The notes below the pieces were generated by a model. The model had not been told where the DNA came from. It saw only the letters and a program-made list of their open reading frames with translations, and did no database searches. From Ahaetulla prasina (Eukaryota; Chordata; Lepidosauria; Squamata; Colubridae), in NCBI RefSeq assembly GCF_028640845.1, contig NC_080539.1, positions 162,221,736 to 162,285,735 on the forward strand: a stretch of 64,000 nt of DNA. Reading direction: 5' to 3'. The first letter of the stretch is position 1. Each line of letters opens with the position of its first letter. Position numbers and translations under genes: made by a program. Shown here piece after piece: positions 44,535 through 55,023 of the stretch.

Positions 44535-44662
44535 AACCTGATCCTTGGCTTCAAGTCAACATATCATATTGCATTCCTAAGCAACATGGAGATGGACTCT
44601 CAGAGCTCTTTGCTGTTGGTATTAGCCAACTAAATATTCTAATGTCATTTGGCTTCCTACTC

Positions 44663-44955
44663 CAGAGGTGGGTTTCAGCAGGTTCTGACCAGTTCTGGAG
44701 AACTAGTAGCAGAATTTTTGAGTAGTTCAGAGAACCGGTAAATACCACCTCTGACTGGCCCCACCCCCATCTATTCTCTGCCTCTCGAGTCCCAGCTGAT
44801 TGGGAGGAAATGGGGATTTTGCAGTATCCTTCCGCTGGAGTGGGGAGGGAATGGAGATTTTTACAGTATTCTTCCCCTGCCACACCCAAGCTATGTCACA
44901 CCCACCAAGCCGCACCCACAGAACCAGCAGTAAAATTTCTTGAATCCCATCACTG
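44663..44955. mobile_element. hAT-type miniature DNA transposon
   Basis: Ends CAGAGGTGGGTTTC / GAATCCCATCACTG. Flanks TCCTACTC (44655-44662) and TCCTATTC (44956-44963) differ at one base. Opposite orientation to the copy at 5559. Confidence 0.85.
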
Positions 44956-44964
44956 TCCTATTCA

Positions 44965-45660
44965 GTTGTGTTTTAGTCTCCTCACATTCCTTTCTCTCTT
45001 TCTTCCTGCCACACAATAGCCAATATAAACTCCAGACAATAGAAATTGATTGTCTCCTTCATGGTATTGTTACAGAACATGACCTGGTAATTTTGAAACT
45101 GTATCAAGAACAGGGGGGCGGGGGGAAGAAAAAAAAACTGGGCACTTTTAATTGACTTTAATGGTATTTGCAAAAGTGTTCCTTCTTAACTTACGTTGCA
45201 TAGCTCGCTCAGAGCACCATAAAAGCATTTTCCTTGACTTGTGTCATGATGTGCTTTTAACATTTTTGATAACAATCAAATAATAATTGATTTTATATGA
45301 ATGGGAGAAACATATACACAAAGATTCAGTTATGCATTCAGACGAATTGAATTAACTAAGTACTCCAGACTACTTTCCATGGTCAATAGAAACAATTATT
45401 CTCTGATATTACAGAATATGGGGAAATACCATGTTAGGATAAAGTTAGATCCTTTCATTCTTTGCTAGATATTTATAAAGTTATCTCTATCTCCATCATC
45501 TCTTTCACTGTCTCTATTCATTGCACAGAGAAATTTAAACAAACAGACCTTCTCCCATTCAAAATCTGAAGGTGGACAATCAAGGAGGAACCTTTCTGGT
45601 TAATTCCGCTACTAATTTTTGTTCTGAGTGGACGACAGCCAAACGTCCACTAGAACAAAC
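44965..45660. other. unassigned sequence
   Basis: Holds a G-rich/A-rich run at 45113-45137, otherwise unrecognised. Confidence 0.45.
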
Positions 45661-45668
45661 ATCTAGAG

Positions 45669-45804
45669 CAAGGCTGTCAAACTCTGGACCCGCGGGCTGG
45701 ATGCATCACATGCTGGCTATGGCCACGCCCAGTTTAGTGAAGGGGGGAAAATGTCCTGAGATGCCATGTGACGCCGTCGTGATGATGTGAGTTTAATACC
45801 CCTG
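45669..45804. mobile_element. hAT-type miniature element (GTGTCAAACTC family)
   Basis: Ends CAAGGCTGTCAAACTC / GAGTTTAATACCCCTG. Flanks ATCTAGAG (45661-45668) and CTCTAGAG (45805-45812) differ at one base. Confidence 0.8.
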
Positions 45805-45814
45805 CTCTAGAGAT

Positions 45815-46690
45815 ATCTCAATAAGACTATGAGAAACTTCATTTATGACCTTGGAAGTCCACATGCAAAGCACAGATATGAAAAAGGGCAATGATAATGC
45901 TATCCAGCTTTTTAATTCATTCTTCAGGTTTGAAAACAATGCAGAAAAGCAATCTGTTCAGAAGATGCTTTTCCACAGCTCTCAATGGTGAATTCTCTTG
46001 GTTCTTTATTTCTTCCATCAGGGCCCAGTGGACCTGTGGGGGAACTTCCCACCCCAGTGGTGTTACTATTATTTCTGTTGCTTTGGCTAGAAGTAGAACT
46101 TGTGGAACTCTTTATCAATTTCATGAACTTAAAAAAAAAAAAATCAAAGGTCCGTTGTTCCATTGGTCCTCTTGAGTGTCTATTCTGAAAAAAATATGAT
46201 TGTTTGCTGGTCCTCTCCAACCAACTATTGCTTCCCCAACTGTTGGCAACACACTGATTGCATGTGTGGATAGGAACTGATGCTTCTGTGTGCTGCATAT
46301 CAAATCTGGAGAAGAAATCTATATCCTGCTTGGGAACAGCCCCACAAACAACACTGGGGTTGAAGCTTTACATGGGCATGTTTCTTCCTTGGGAAATAGA
46401 CATCCCCAGATGTCCATGGCTCAGGGTCTTGTGATGAGAGGGGAAGGGGCTTCTTGGGTGTCTGTATCTATCAAGTGTTAGAACCATAGGGATTGTCTAG
46501 ATTGAATGAAAGGACAACAAACAAGCCACTCAACTGGGATTGTGCTGGCACAAATCAGAAAATATCACTTTGGAAGTGGAGCAGGAGATAACAATAGGTT
46601 TCCTGCATCCTAGATAAGGTAAGCTTAGCACCGTCTATTCAAACCCTCTCAATGAATCTGCTGAAGCATATCCTGCCTACAGAGGTTGGA
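45815..46690. other. unassigned sequence
   Basis: No recognised element or exon. Confidence 0.45.
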
Positions 46691-46693
46691 GAA

Positions 46694-47281
46694 CTGTGAT
46701 GGTGAGCCTATGGCATGCGTGCCCAAAGGGGAATGCAAAGCCATGTCGCCTGACCCGTTCCTCTTCCGAGTTTCTGGCATGCATGAGGATCAGCTGGCCT
46801 TGTTGCACACGGCTGTGCCGGAAACTAGAAGAGCTGGTATTCCATTTTCCTGCATGAACATGCACGCCAGCCAGCTGATTGTCACGTGCCATGCACGCCA
46901 GAAACCCAGACGAGTAGCTGGCTGAAACCGGAAGTTCAGTAGCTGAAACTGGAAGTTCATTTTCAGGCGTGTGCATGTGTCCTGGGCAACTCTTCTTTCA
47001 GGTTGTATCCCAGATGCAGGGGTGAAATCCAGCAGGTTCTGACAGGTTCTGGAGAACTGGTAGCAGAAATTCTGAGCAGTTCAGAGAACTGGCAAATATC
47101 ACCTCTGGCCAGAGTGGGGTGGGAATTGAGATTTTGCAGTATCCTTCCCCTGCCACGTCCACCAAGCCACACCCACAGAACCAGTGGTTAAAACAATTTG
47201 GATTTCACCACTGCCAGATGCGCATGTGTGCGTGAAGGCTCCTTTTTCAGCACTTGGTGCCGAAAAGATTCGCCATGACTT
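46694..47281. mobile_element. hAT-type element (GTGATGGCGAACC-like ends), interrupted
   Basis: Left end CTGTGATGGTGAGCC, right end GATTCGCCATGACTT, with GGCA(T)GCGTGCC and TTGGTGCCGAAAAG facing each other. Interrupted by the miniature element at 47018-47213. Flanking 8-mers TTGGAGAA and GTGTAGAA agree at 6 of 8. No transposase. Confidence 0.6.
47018..47213. mobile_element. hAT-type miniature element nested in another
   Basis: Ends (C)AGGGGTGAAATCC / GGATTTCACCACTG, duplications CCAGATGC at 47010-47017 and 47214-47221. One terminal C is shared with the left duplication. Internally deleted relative to 44663-44955. Confidence 0.85.
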
Positions 47282-47289
47282 GTGTAGAA

Positions 47290-49355
47290 GAACCCCATAA
47301 CCTCATTCAGGAGTTTCCTATGGAGGCAGAGAAGTATAGAGACCACTTTGGAAACCACGGCAGATGTATCTAGGAACTTTGGAAGATTTTTTGGGGCAGC
47401 CCACCAGCTTTTCTCATATGTCAAATTTTGTGGTTTTTTTTTAATTTCCCACAGAAATCAGTAGTAATAAATGAATAATAATGTTGCAATTCTATAGCGA
47501 TTAATTATATACTAGGAATGGAAAGGTACATCTCCATTTCTAATGCAGAGTGTTACTTTAGGCAATTTCCCCTTAAAAAAAAGGCTGTGGTTTTTTTTTT
47601 TAAAAAATCCCTGCAGTCTTTTCCTTTCCAGTGTTGTTTTCTGTTCAGCAGGAGAATCATGTCTCCCTTAACTCGTGATACATATGAATGGTCCAATCTC
47701 TTTGGATTCAGGCCCTTATTCATCTTAACTCTAAAGTGGAAAGGTTCATAAACCAGATAAAGAATTGTGTTGCTGCTCTCAAATATGCTTTTCCCAAAAA
47801 GCGTTCCGCAGAACTTTCAAGCGTGTTTAAGAGTGCCACACAGTTGCTCTAGGGAATGTATACATGATCGTCTTCTTTTCTTACTGTCAATCAGTTTATT
47901 ATGTTTCAGATTTTCCTTGGGCACTGTAGATAAAAAAATGAGCTCTCAAGGAATAAATACATATGTATGATATTAAAAATTGATGCCCAAATACTGAGGC
48001 AGACTATTAAAAATGCACAGAGGGAGGGAGGAATCGGCGTTACCAGCTCTCAAAGACAAATGGGTCATAGGAGTCGACAGTCTCAATAATTTCCATACAG
48101 TGCTAGGCTGGTACTGTATAGATTTCATATCACTTCTCAGCTCAGGAGGATTGCAAAAAAGTGAAATGTGTGCCTTAATTCCAAACCCCAAGGTTTTTTT
48201 TCCCCTCTCCCACCTGTCCGTTCACAATATTTAAACTTTGGCACGTTTTTAAAACACTGAAGGATCCTGGACTTAACATGAGGTTATCTTCGCACTAATT
48301 TCATGTCTGCCTAGTTTCAAAAGAATTTTTGATTCTATTTTTAATTAACAAGGAGTATTGTGTGTAATTACAGTGTTTTTTCTCTTCCCATCATGCTGCG
48401 CTGCCTGGAAAATATTGTGGAATCTTTCCATTTCCAGGCTGGATGTTCAAATTCTCTCTCTCTCTTTTTTTCTCTTTCCTTATCATTTGGATTTTTTTTT
48501 TGATTTTTTTTTTTGAATAAGCCAAGCTTATTCACATCTCCAATACAATGGGAGCAATATTCAGTGATCCAGCTCTAGCCATATCCAGATGGATTAAAAT
48601 ATCTGACATTATTTGCTCAATCTTCAATTTGCTTTTATCTGCTCAAACACAGACGAGTCTTTGGGCTAAAAAGAGAGAGAGGGAGAAGAGATTCTGCACA
48701 CAATTCTGGTGTGCAGAATCCACTGGGAATAGAAATGGGAGGGAAACAGCATACTTTTTAATTTTTCTTCTAATGATTCCAACAAAATGGAATATAACCC
48801 ACCCAAGTTCTTGCAAGCTGATTTAAATGAGTTAAATGCAGAGCTGGGATAGATGGCAATTATTATTCCATTTTTATTATAATTATAATTCCAGACTGCA
48901 TTACATATCTGCTATGTGTTCCATTTTTAGATTAACCAAAGACTTAAAAATAGATATTCTGATATAAATTTTAAGGATTCTGGTACATTACTCAGATTTA
49001 GCCACAGATGTTGCTCTGATGTGACAGGTAAGTTCTTGGCATTTCCCCAAATTTTTTAGTACTTTACAAGGCTGACTGTTTGAGCAAAAGTAGATTTAAT
49101 TCCTTCCCATGTCTGTGCCTTGGGGATTCTATTTTACATTTGAAGTTAGAAGGTCAGCATTCAGAGCAATGGGTTGGAGAGTCAAAACAAACATTTCCAT
49201 AAAAGATTTTGCTTCCAGGTGTCTATAAGGCTGTGATTGAAGCAGTTTGTTTTTGTAGCTCTGAAAGGGGACATCAGCAGTGGGTTAGAGATACAAGCAG
49301 AGAGAAAGAAATGGTTTAGAAGAGAACAATATTCTGTTAAAGGGAGGCAAAGCCA
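47290..49355. other. unassigned sequence
   Basis: Two kilobases with T-rich runs (47435-47443, 47590-47600, 48492-48515) and no recognised element. This and 53.6-54.96 kb are the best places to look for conserved non-coding elements. Confidence 0.45.
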
Positions 49356-49366
49356 CTAAGTATATG

Positions 49367-49503
49367 CAGTGGTGGGCTTCAAGTAATTTAACAACCGGTT
49401 CTCTGCCCTAATGATTTCTTCCAACAACCAGTTTGCCAAACTGCTCAGAAAGTTAACAACCGGTTCTCCCGAAGTGGTGCGAACTGGCTGAATCCCACCA
49501 CTG
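49367..49503. mobile_element. 137-bp hAT-type miniature element
   Basis: Ends CAGTGGTGGGCTTCAAG / GCTGAATCCCACCACTG, perfect 8-bp duplications AGTATATG (49359-49366 and 49504-49511). Contains ACAACCGGTTCTC twice in direct orientation. Identical in length to the copy at 60296. Confidence 0.92.
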
Positions 49504-49679
49504 AGTATATGTCTATATTTTGTAAAGTCCATCAAGGAATATTTATATATTACAACATTGAAACTGTTGATAATTTAAAAATATCTGTACTGATCTTCCT
49601 CTTTGCCATGGAACCTTTTTCAGCATCAAATTCAGATTTATTAATTTTGATGCCTAGCAGGTTGGCTGAAAGCCTATGC

Positions 49680-50125
49680 CCTATGGAGATGATCAGTCAT
49701 CCAGGCCATGGTTATCCCAAATGTGCTTTTTCAGGCAACTGGACTTGTTTTTATTTTGAAGGCATTTTACTTCTCATCCAAGAAGCTTCTTCAGGTCTGA
49801 CAGGATGGTGGGGAATGGAAGGATTTATATTCCTTGGAGACAGCTGGTCATTTGCATTCTTTCAGAGAGTTGTTGAGGCCACTTGGAGGTTTATCTGTGT
49901 ACTCAGGGTCACCTGAGTAGTTCAAATAGGTGTGGAGCCTTCTTGGTTTTCTGTTCAGTGTCCCTTCACTGTTGAACATAGATGCAGGCTGTTGGGGGAT
50001 GAATCTGTGTTGTCTGCATCTCAAACTGAAGTGCAAATCGATCCTGTAATCTACAATTTTTTTCTGGAAATCTTTTCATACTCCCACAACGTTTGAAGGA
50101 TGTTCATCCCAAAGTGAATAGGTAA
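49680..50125 (-). mobile_element. Penelope-like element 3' fragment, first of two
   Basis: Read on the minus strand it ends with the phrase CTGAAGAAGCTTCTTGGATG, then AAAAGCAC and ATGACCTGGATGACT..CATAG-like words. These are typical of the non-coding 3' region of squamate Penelope-type elements. No RT or endonuclease is legible. Confidence 0.5.
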
Positions 50126-50440
50126 AAGTCTATGGAGATTCTCAGTCATCCAGGTCATGGTTGATCCAAAGGTGATTTTTCAGGCGGGAACTGGACTGTC
50201 TCATTTTTTTCTTTGAGGATGTTTCGTTTCTCATCCAAGAAGTTTTTTCAGCTCTGACTGGATGGTGGGGAATGGAAAGATTTATATTCCTTGCAGACAG
50301 CTTGTCATTTGCATTGTTTAAGAGTCACTGAGGCCACTTGGAGGTTCATCCTCAGGGTCAGCTGAGTAGTGCAAATAGGTTTGAAACCAGATTGGTTGAA
50401 ATTCAACACCTATGCCCAAAATTAAGTATGACCTTGGTTT
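50126..50440 (-). mobile_element. Penelope-like element 3' fragment, second of two
   Basis: Repeats the order of the preceding fragment from CTATGGAGATTCTCAGTCAT through TTTCTCATCCAAGAAGTTTT and GGATGGTGGGGAATGGAAAG, in the same orientation. Tandem partial copies are usual for Penelope-like elements. Confidence 0.5.
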
Positions 50441-50494
50441 CGCTGGCTATATTGGTTTCAGATTTTGGGAAATGAAATCCAGTACCATTTAGGA

Positions 50495-50690
50495 CAGGGG
50501 TCACCAACCTTCTGGACCTCAGGGACCACTAAATCCATAATTTTAAATCTCGAGGACCACTAATATGATTTTTTAAAAAAGATAAATAGTATTTAGTGCA
50601 ATATAAAAAATGCAAATAATTTTTCTGCGAACCACCAAAATTTTCTCGCGGACCACCAGTGGTCCATGGACCACCAGTTGGTGACCATTG
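50495..50690. mobile_element. hAT-type miniature element (GGTCACCAACC family)
   Basis: Ends CAGGGGTCACCAAC / GTTGGTGACCATTG, perfect 8-bp duplications ATTTAGGA (50487-50494 and 50691-50698). The interior has inverted GGACCACTA / CGGACCACCAGTGG blocks. Confidence 0.92.
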
Positions 50691-50699
50691 ATTTAGGAG

Positions 50700-51136
50700 G
50701 AGGCACCAAATGATGAAATGGTGACATACAGGCAGTATTATACTCAACTCCACTTATTCAACTTACTCTTGGTTCCACATGATATCTATCTATCACCTAC
50801 CGTTCTTTTATTTACGAATGTGTCTACACTGCTTTGGTTGAAAAAAGAGAGGGGGTTTTTTTACAAATGAAATATAGAGTTTACCACCACCTTTTTTGGA
50901 GACGCTTTTCAATTTCCCACTCTAGCTTACACTCTGGAATTCAGATTGAGGCCTATCAAGGTCAGACAAGGTTGGACAAGCTCTTCCACCTTCTGTAAAG
51001 AGCCAGGGATATGGCTATGAGGGAAATATTCCGACAATTTTTTATTTTTTATAAGGTATTAGTCGATGAGAGCTACTGGTCATTTAACATTTTGAAAATT
51101 CAAATCTAATGGATGCTATTCTGCATTTATTCAAAT
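50700..51136. other. unassigned sequence
   Basis: No recognised feature. Confidence 0.45.
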
Positions 51137-51372
51137 AGGAATAGCACTTAGACTTATATATCGGTTAATAGTGCTTTACGGCCCTCTCTAAAAGGTTTAC
51201 ATAGTCAGCCTATTGCCCCCAACAATCTGGGTCCTCATTTTACCCACCTCGGAAGGATGGAAGGCTGAGTCAACCTTGAGCCTGGTGAGATTTGAACTGC
51301 TGAACTGCAGCTAGCAGTCAGATGAAGTAGCCTGCAGTGCTGCACTCTAACCACTGTGCCACCTTGGCTCTT
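51137..51372 (-). mobile_element. tRNA-derived SINE
   Basis: Well-preserved minus-strand copy of the family: CTTAGACTTATATATCGG, CAACAATCTGGGTCCTCATT, head complement CTAACCACTGTGCCACCTTG. Confidence 0.82.
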
Positions 51373-51659
51373 TATAAGAAGGAAGGGGAAAAGATCAGAT
51401 TTGTATTACTGTACAACAGCCTATTTCAATAGAGCTTATTTCTAGCCTTTTGCTGGAGTCTGCTTCCTGATCTAGGCAACCTCAGAGGCCTGACAATTTC
51501 TAAGGAAAATAAAGAATAAAGGTTAAAGCAATATAAATCAAAGAAATACTGCTGTCTATATACGTCATCAGGTGTTTTCACTCTTTTTGGTGCTTTAGAT
51601 CTACAATCTCCAAATTTCAGTTTTCTGGAAGCTAGCTCAATTTCACTTTCATTTCATAT

Positions 51660-51905
51660 GAACCACAGTGGCGCAATGGTTAGAGTGCAGTACTGCAGGC
51701 TATTTCTGCTGCCTGCAGGCTGCCTGCAATTTGACACTTCAAATATTACCAGGCTCAAGGTTGACTCAGCCTTCCATCCTTCCGAGATGGGTAAAATGAG
51801 GATCCAGATTGTTGGGGAAAATATGCTGATTCTGTAAACAGCTTAGAGAGGGCTGTAAAGCACTGTAAAGCAGTATATAAGTGTAAGTGCTATTGCTATT
51901 TCAGT
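51660..51905 (+). mobile_element. tRNA-derived SINE
   Basis: Plus-strand copy: A-box-like AGTGGCGCAATGGTTAGAGT, degraded B box ACTTCAAATATTACC, body GGTTGACTCAGCCTTCCATC, 3' end GCAGTATATAAGTGTAAGTG. It faces the copy at 51137, making an inverted pair about 290 bp apart. Confidence 0.82.
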
Positions 51906-52115
51906 AGTACTGTTTTGCCAAGTCAAAGTCGTTAAAAGATGATCCACAAACTTAACTAATATTAATTTGTTTGCTAGACATTTTGACCTGCTTCAAGATA
52001 GATCCTCAACTCAGAAAGTAGCATGATCTGCCTTGTGTTGCCTCTTTGTGACTTGTCTGAATTGTGAGGTATAAATCAGAAAAAACTGGAGCCTCTGCTT
52101 CCCATTATACAGCAT

Positions 52116-52116
<1 letters not shown>

Positions 52117-52157
<41 letters not shown>
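52117..52157. repeat. (AC)n microsatellite
   Basis: About 20 AC units. Confidence 0.95.
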
Positions 52158-52159
<2 letters not shown>

Positions 52160-53325
52160 TTCATCTTTCATCAGAATAGGGTATCAAGAAATTCAGAGCA
52201 GTATAATTGAAAGAAGCATGCCAAATTTCATAGAAATAACTGTAGAGGTTTTTAAGCTACATGTCTTTAAAATCTTTTTTTTACCCTGTCCAAAATGTTA
52301 TTATTACAAGACAGAATATAATGCAATTTGCATAGAAAATGAAGCCTATAGAGAGGAATATCTATGGCAAATTTCAGGCAGATAGGTTGAAAAACGTTTT
52401 GCACAAAGGGAAGAGCTGGTGGCAAGGAATAATGATGTACTTCATGAATAGATTGGAGCTGACTGTCAGGTTAGAGAGCACAGAAAGTATAATAGATTAA
52501 CTCACTCATCTGTTCCTTAAAAGGAAATACAGTACTTAAACTAGTCAGGCAAAAGACAGCCACCAAACCACTTCGTACAACTTGTAAGTATGGGAGATAG
52601 GAAACACTGATTAAGTTCTTTCTCACCTTCTTTCCATCACCCACCCTAAAGGCATAGCGATTGGACTAGCCAATGGTGGTCTGATAGCAAAAGGTCATTC
52701 TGATGTGAAGACAGTCATTGCATTCTACATCCTCTTTTCTCCCTTCCTTTCCCTTCCCTTCCCTTCCCTTCCCTTACCAGCAAGGCATTTAGAACTGTCA
52801 GAAGCACTCAGGTTTTAAACAACCTTTTCACTTCTGGACAATCTATGCCATTCCATCCAGCACACTGAGTTCTGAAACAACCTATCAGAGGTGGAATTTC
52901 ATCGGGGTTGTTGAACTGGGGATAAGTCTGCTTAAAGGCAGACGTTTCATCTCCAGTGAGTTACAGAAAATAGCCATACAGCCATATTCCACAATAGATT
53001 TGGAGGCTGTGCCAATGCAATTTTTTTTTAAAGTGAAACTTCTAGTTTCTGGGTGACTAGATGGACAAATCTCTTATGTAGGCTGCATTTTCAGAAGTGA
53101 TTTGCCACTAACCTTTTGCTAAAGCAGGATTAAAACTGGTTTCTCTGGTCATTTATCTGTCTCTCTAATCTGTTTCTCTGCCTCTGCCTCTCTCTCTCTC
53201 TCTCTCTTTCTTTCCCTCCCTCCTTTCCTCCCTCTTTATGGAGAAATCTGTAGTGCTGCAAAAGGTGACAGGAAAGAGAAGAGGATCATGAGCAGCAATG
53301 ACAATGGATACAATTCCCTCAACAA
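52158..53325. other. unassigned sequence with pyrimidine-rich repeats
   Basis: Contains TTCCC repeats (52735-52776) and a CT-rich tract (53187-53235). Nothing else recognised. Confidence 0.45.
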
Positions 53326-53329
53326 TGTC

Positions 53330-53605
53330 AAACTATTTACTAAATCTACACTGCTATTAATCTTCTCATCGTTTTCATTACCAATCTCTTTCCACTTATG
53401 ACTGTATGACTGTAACTTTTTGTTGCTATCATTAAGGGTTAAATTGCAACCTATGACCATCATTTGTGTTGTAAATGTTGTACTTTTGATGAAGGTATTT
53501 TTCTTTCTTTTCTTTTATGTACACTGAGAGCATATGCACCAAAACAAATTCCTTGTGTGTCCAATCACACTTGGCCAATAAAAAATTCTATTCTATTCTA
53601 TACAC
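53330..53605 (+). mobile_element. CR1 LINE 3' end with short (TTCTA)n
   Basis: Same 3' end as 42955-43440: ATGTCAAACTATTTACTAAA, ACTTATGACTGTATGACTG, TTGGCCAATAAAAAATTCTA, but only about three TTCTA units. Confidence 0.8.
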
Positions 53606-54965
53606 TATTGAAAGATTTGAAGAACCAGATTGGGGGCAGATGTTCCTAGAGAAAATCTTGCTATGTAGTTGTTAAGTTGGCACCAGCTTGTTCTCCTCCC
53701 ACTCTCTCCCGGACCACCAGACGGACAGACAGAGATTCCTAAGCATTTATTTCAGGAAGGTTTATGCAATGTTACTTTGCAAAATTGAGCCTAAAATGTA
53801 ACTCGTACTCCCTTCTATGTATCAATTTACCAATAATAGCTGGGATGCCTGGAGATACCAGACGAGTCAGATGCATCTTGTTCCTTGCCAGAATTCCAAT
53901 GAGAAGTCAGCATCCATTGACTCTCTTGATTCCTGATTTATCTGGGGCTTCCTTCCCTAGTTGTCATGAGAGATTTTAAGCCAGTGCAGGAAAGCCACTC
54001 TCTGTACCACACACATTTTTATTTTTATTTTTTACATTTAAGGGTATGAATAATTAACTAGATAAATTTCAACAAAACAAAACGAAGCTGATTTTGCAGA
54101 ACCCTGGGATAAGCACAGGCATGCATTCCAAACACAACTTTGTTTATGTTGTCACTAAATTAGCTTTTGACTGCTTTTTAATTAATACCGCCATGCCTCA
54201 ATAAGACTGCCCAAATGTCTTATTGGGCCTTTCCAAGCTCTTGTGATTTCATACTTCTGCATTAAAATAAGCATTCCTATATCATCCCCTTGCCCTACAA
54301 GGTCACTTGAAATTAAGAACCTTAGAATCTTAGCATTTCACAGGGATTAATCAAGTTAATTGGCATCAGATCAGATGTGTTTCTCGTGTCAACACACTTT
54401 AATTTTATTACCTTGTTTCCTAAACATGCAGCAATTTGTGATAGGAAGGGTTAAAGCCATATCTTCTGCTGCTGAGAAGTTCAGATCTTCCTCATTACTA
54501 TGCAGCAACCAGATGACCTCTGTCTTAAGGCTAAAAACCTGTTTTACTGTCTGATTAGGTTTTATATAAATTCTACATTATTCCAGATAAGCCATAAATT
54601 GTAATGCTATGGTAAATTATCATTCAATTAGACATTTAACTTTATATCTGAATAATAACCCAATAGGAGAAACAGTGGAGATCCAGAAAGGTTAATGCAC
54701 ACGTTCCTTTTATAAACTTAGTTAGACATTTCATTCCAGAATCAATAGGCTATTACTGATGTATTAGATAATTAATTTTATTCCAGATAATTTACTCTAG
54801 GCAGATATACCTCCTCAAGTTAAGCACTGATTTGATCCCAGAGTAAACTAAACATGCATCTTCTCTGTACTTTGAACATTATCGTTGAATGTCAAGATCA
54901 CCTTATAGTCATACGATATATGCTGGCTTTCCCCAATCTGGTATCTTTGCTGCTTGTATCCTTAT
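53606..54965. other. unassigned sequence
   Basis: No recognised element or exon in about 1.35 kb. Confidence 0.45.
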
Positions 54966-55023
54966 GATTTATATTGATATTGATTGTTTCCTGATTGCTT
55001 ATTTGTACCCTATGACTATCATT

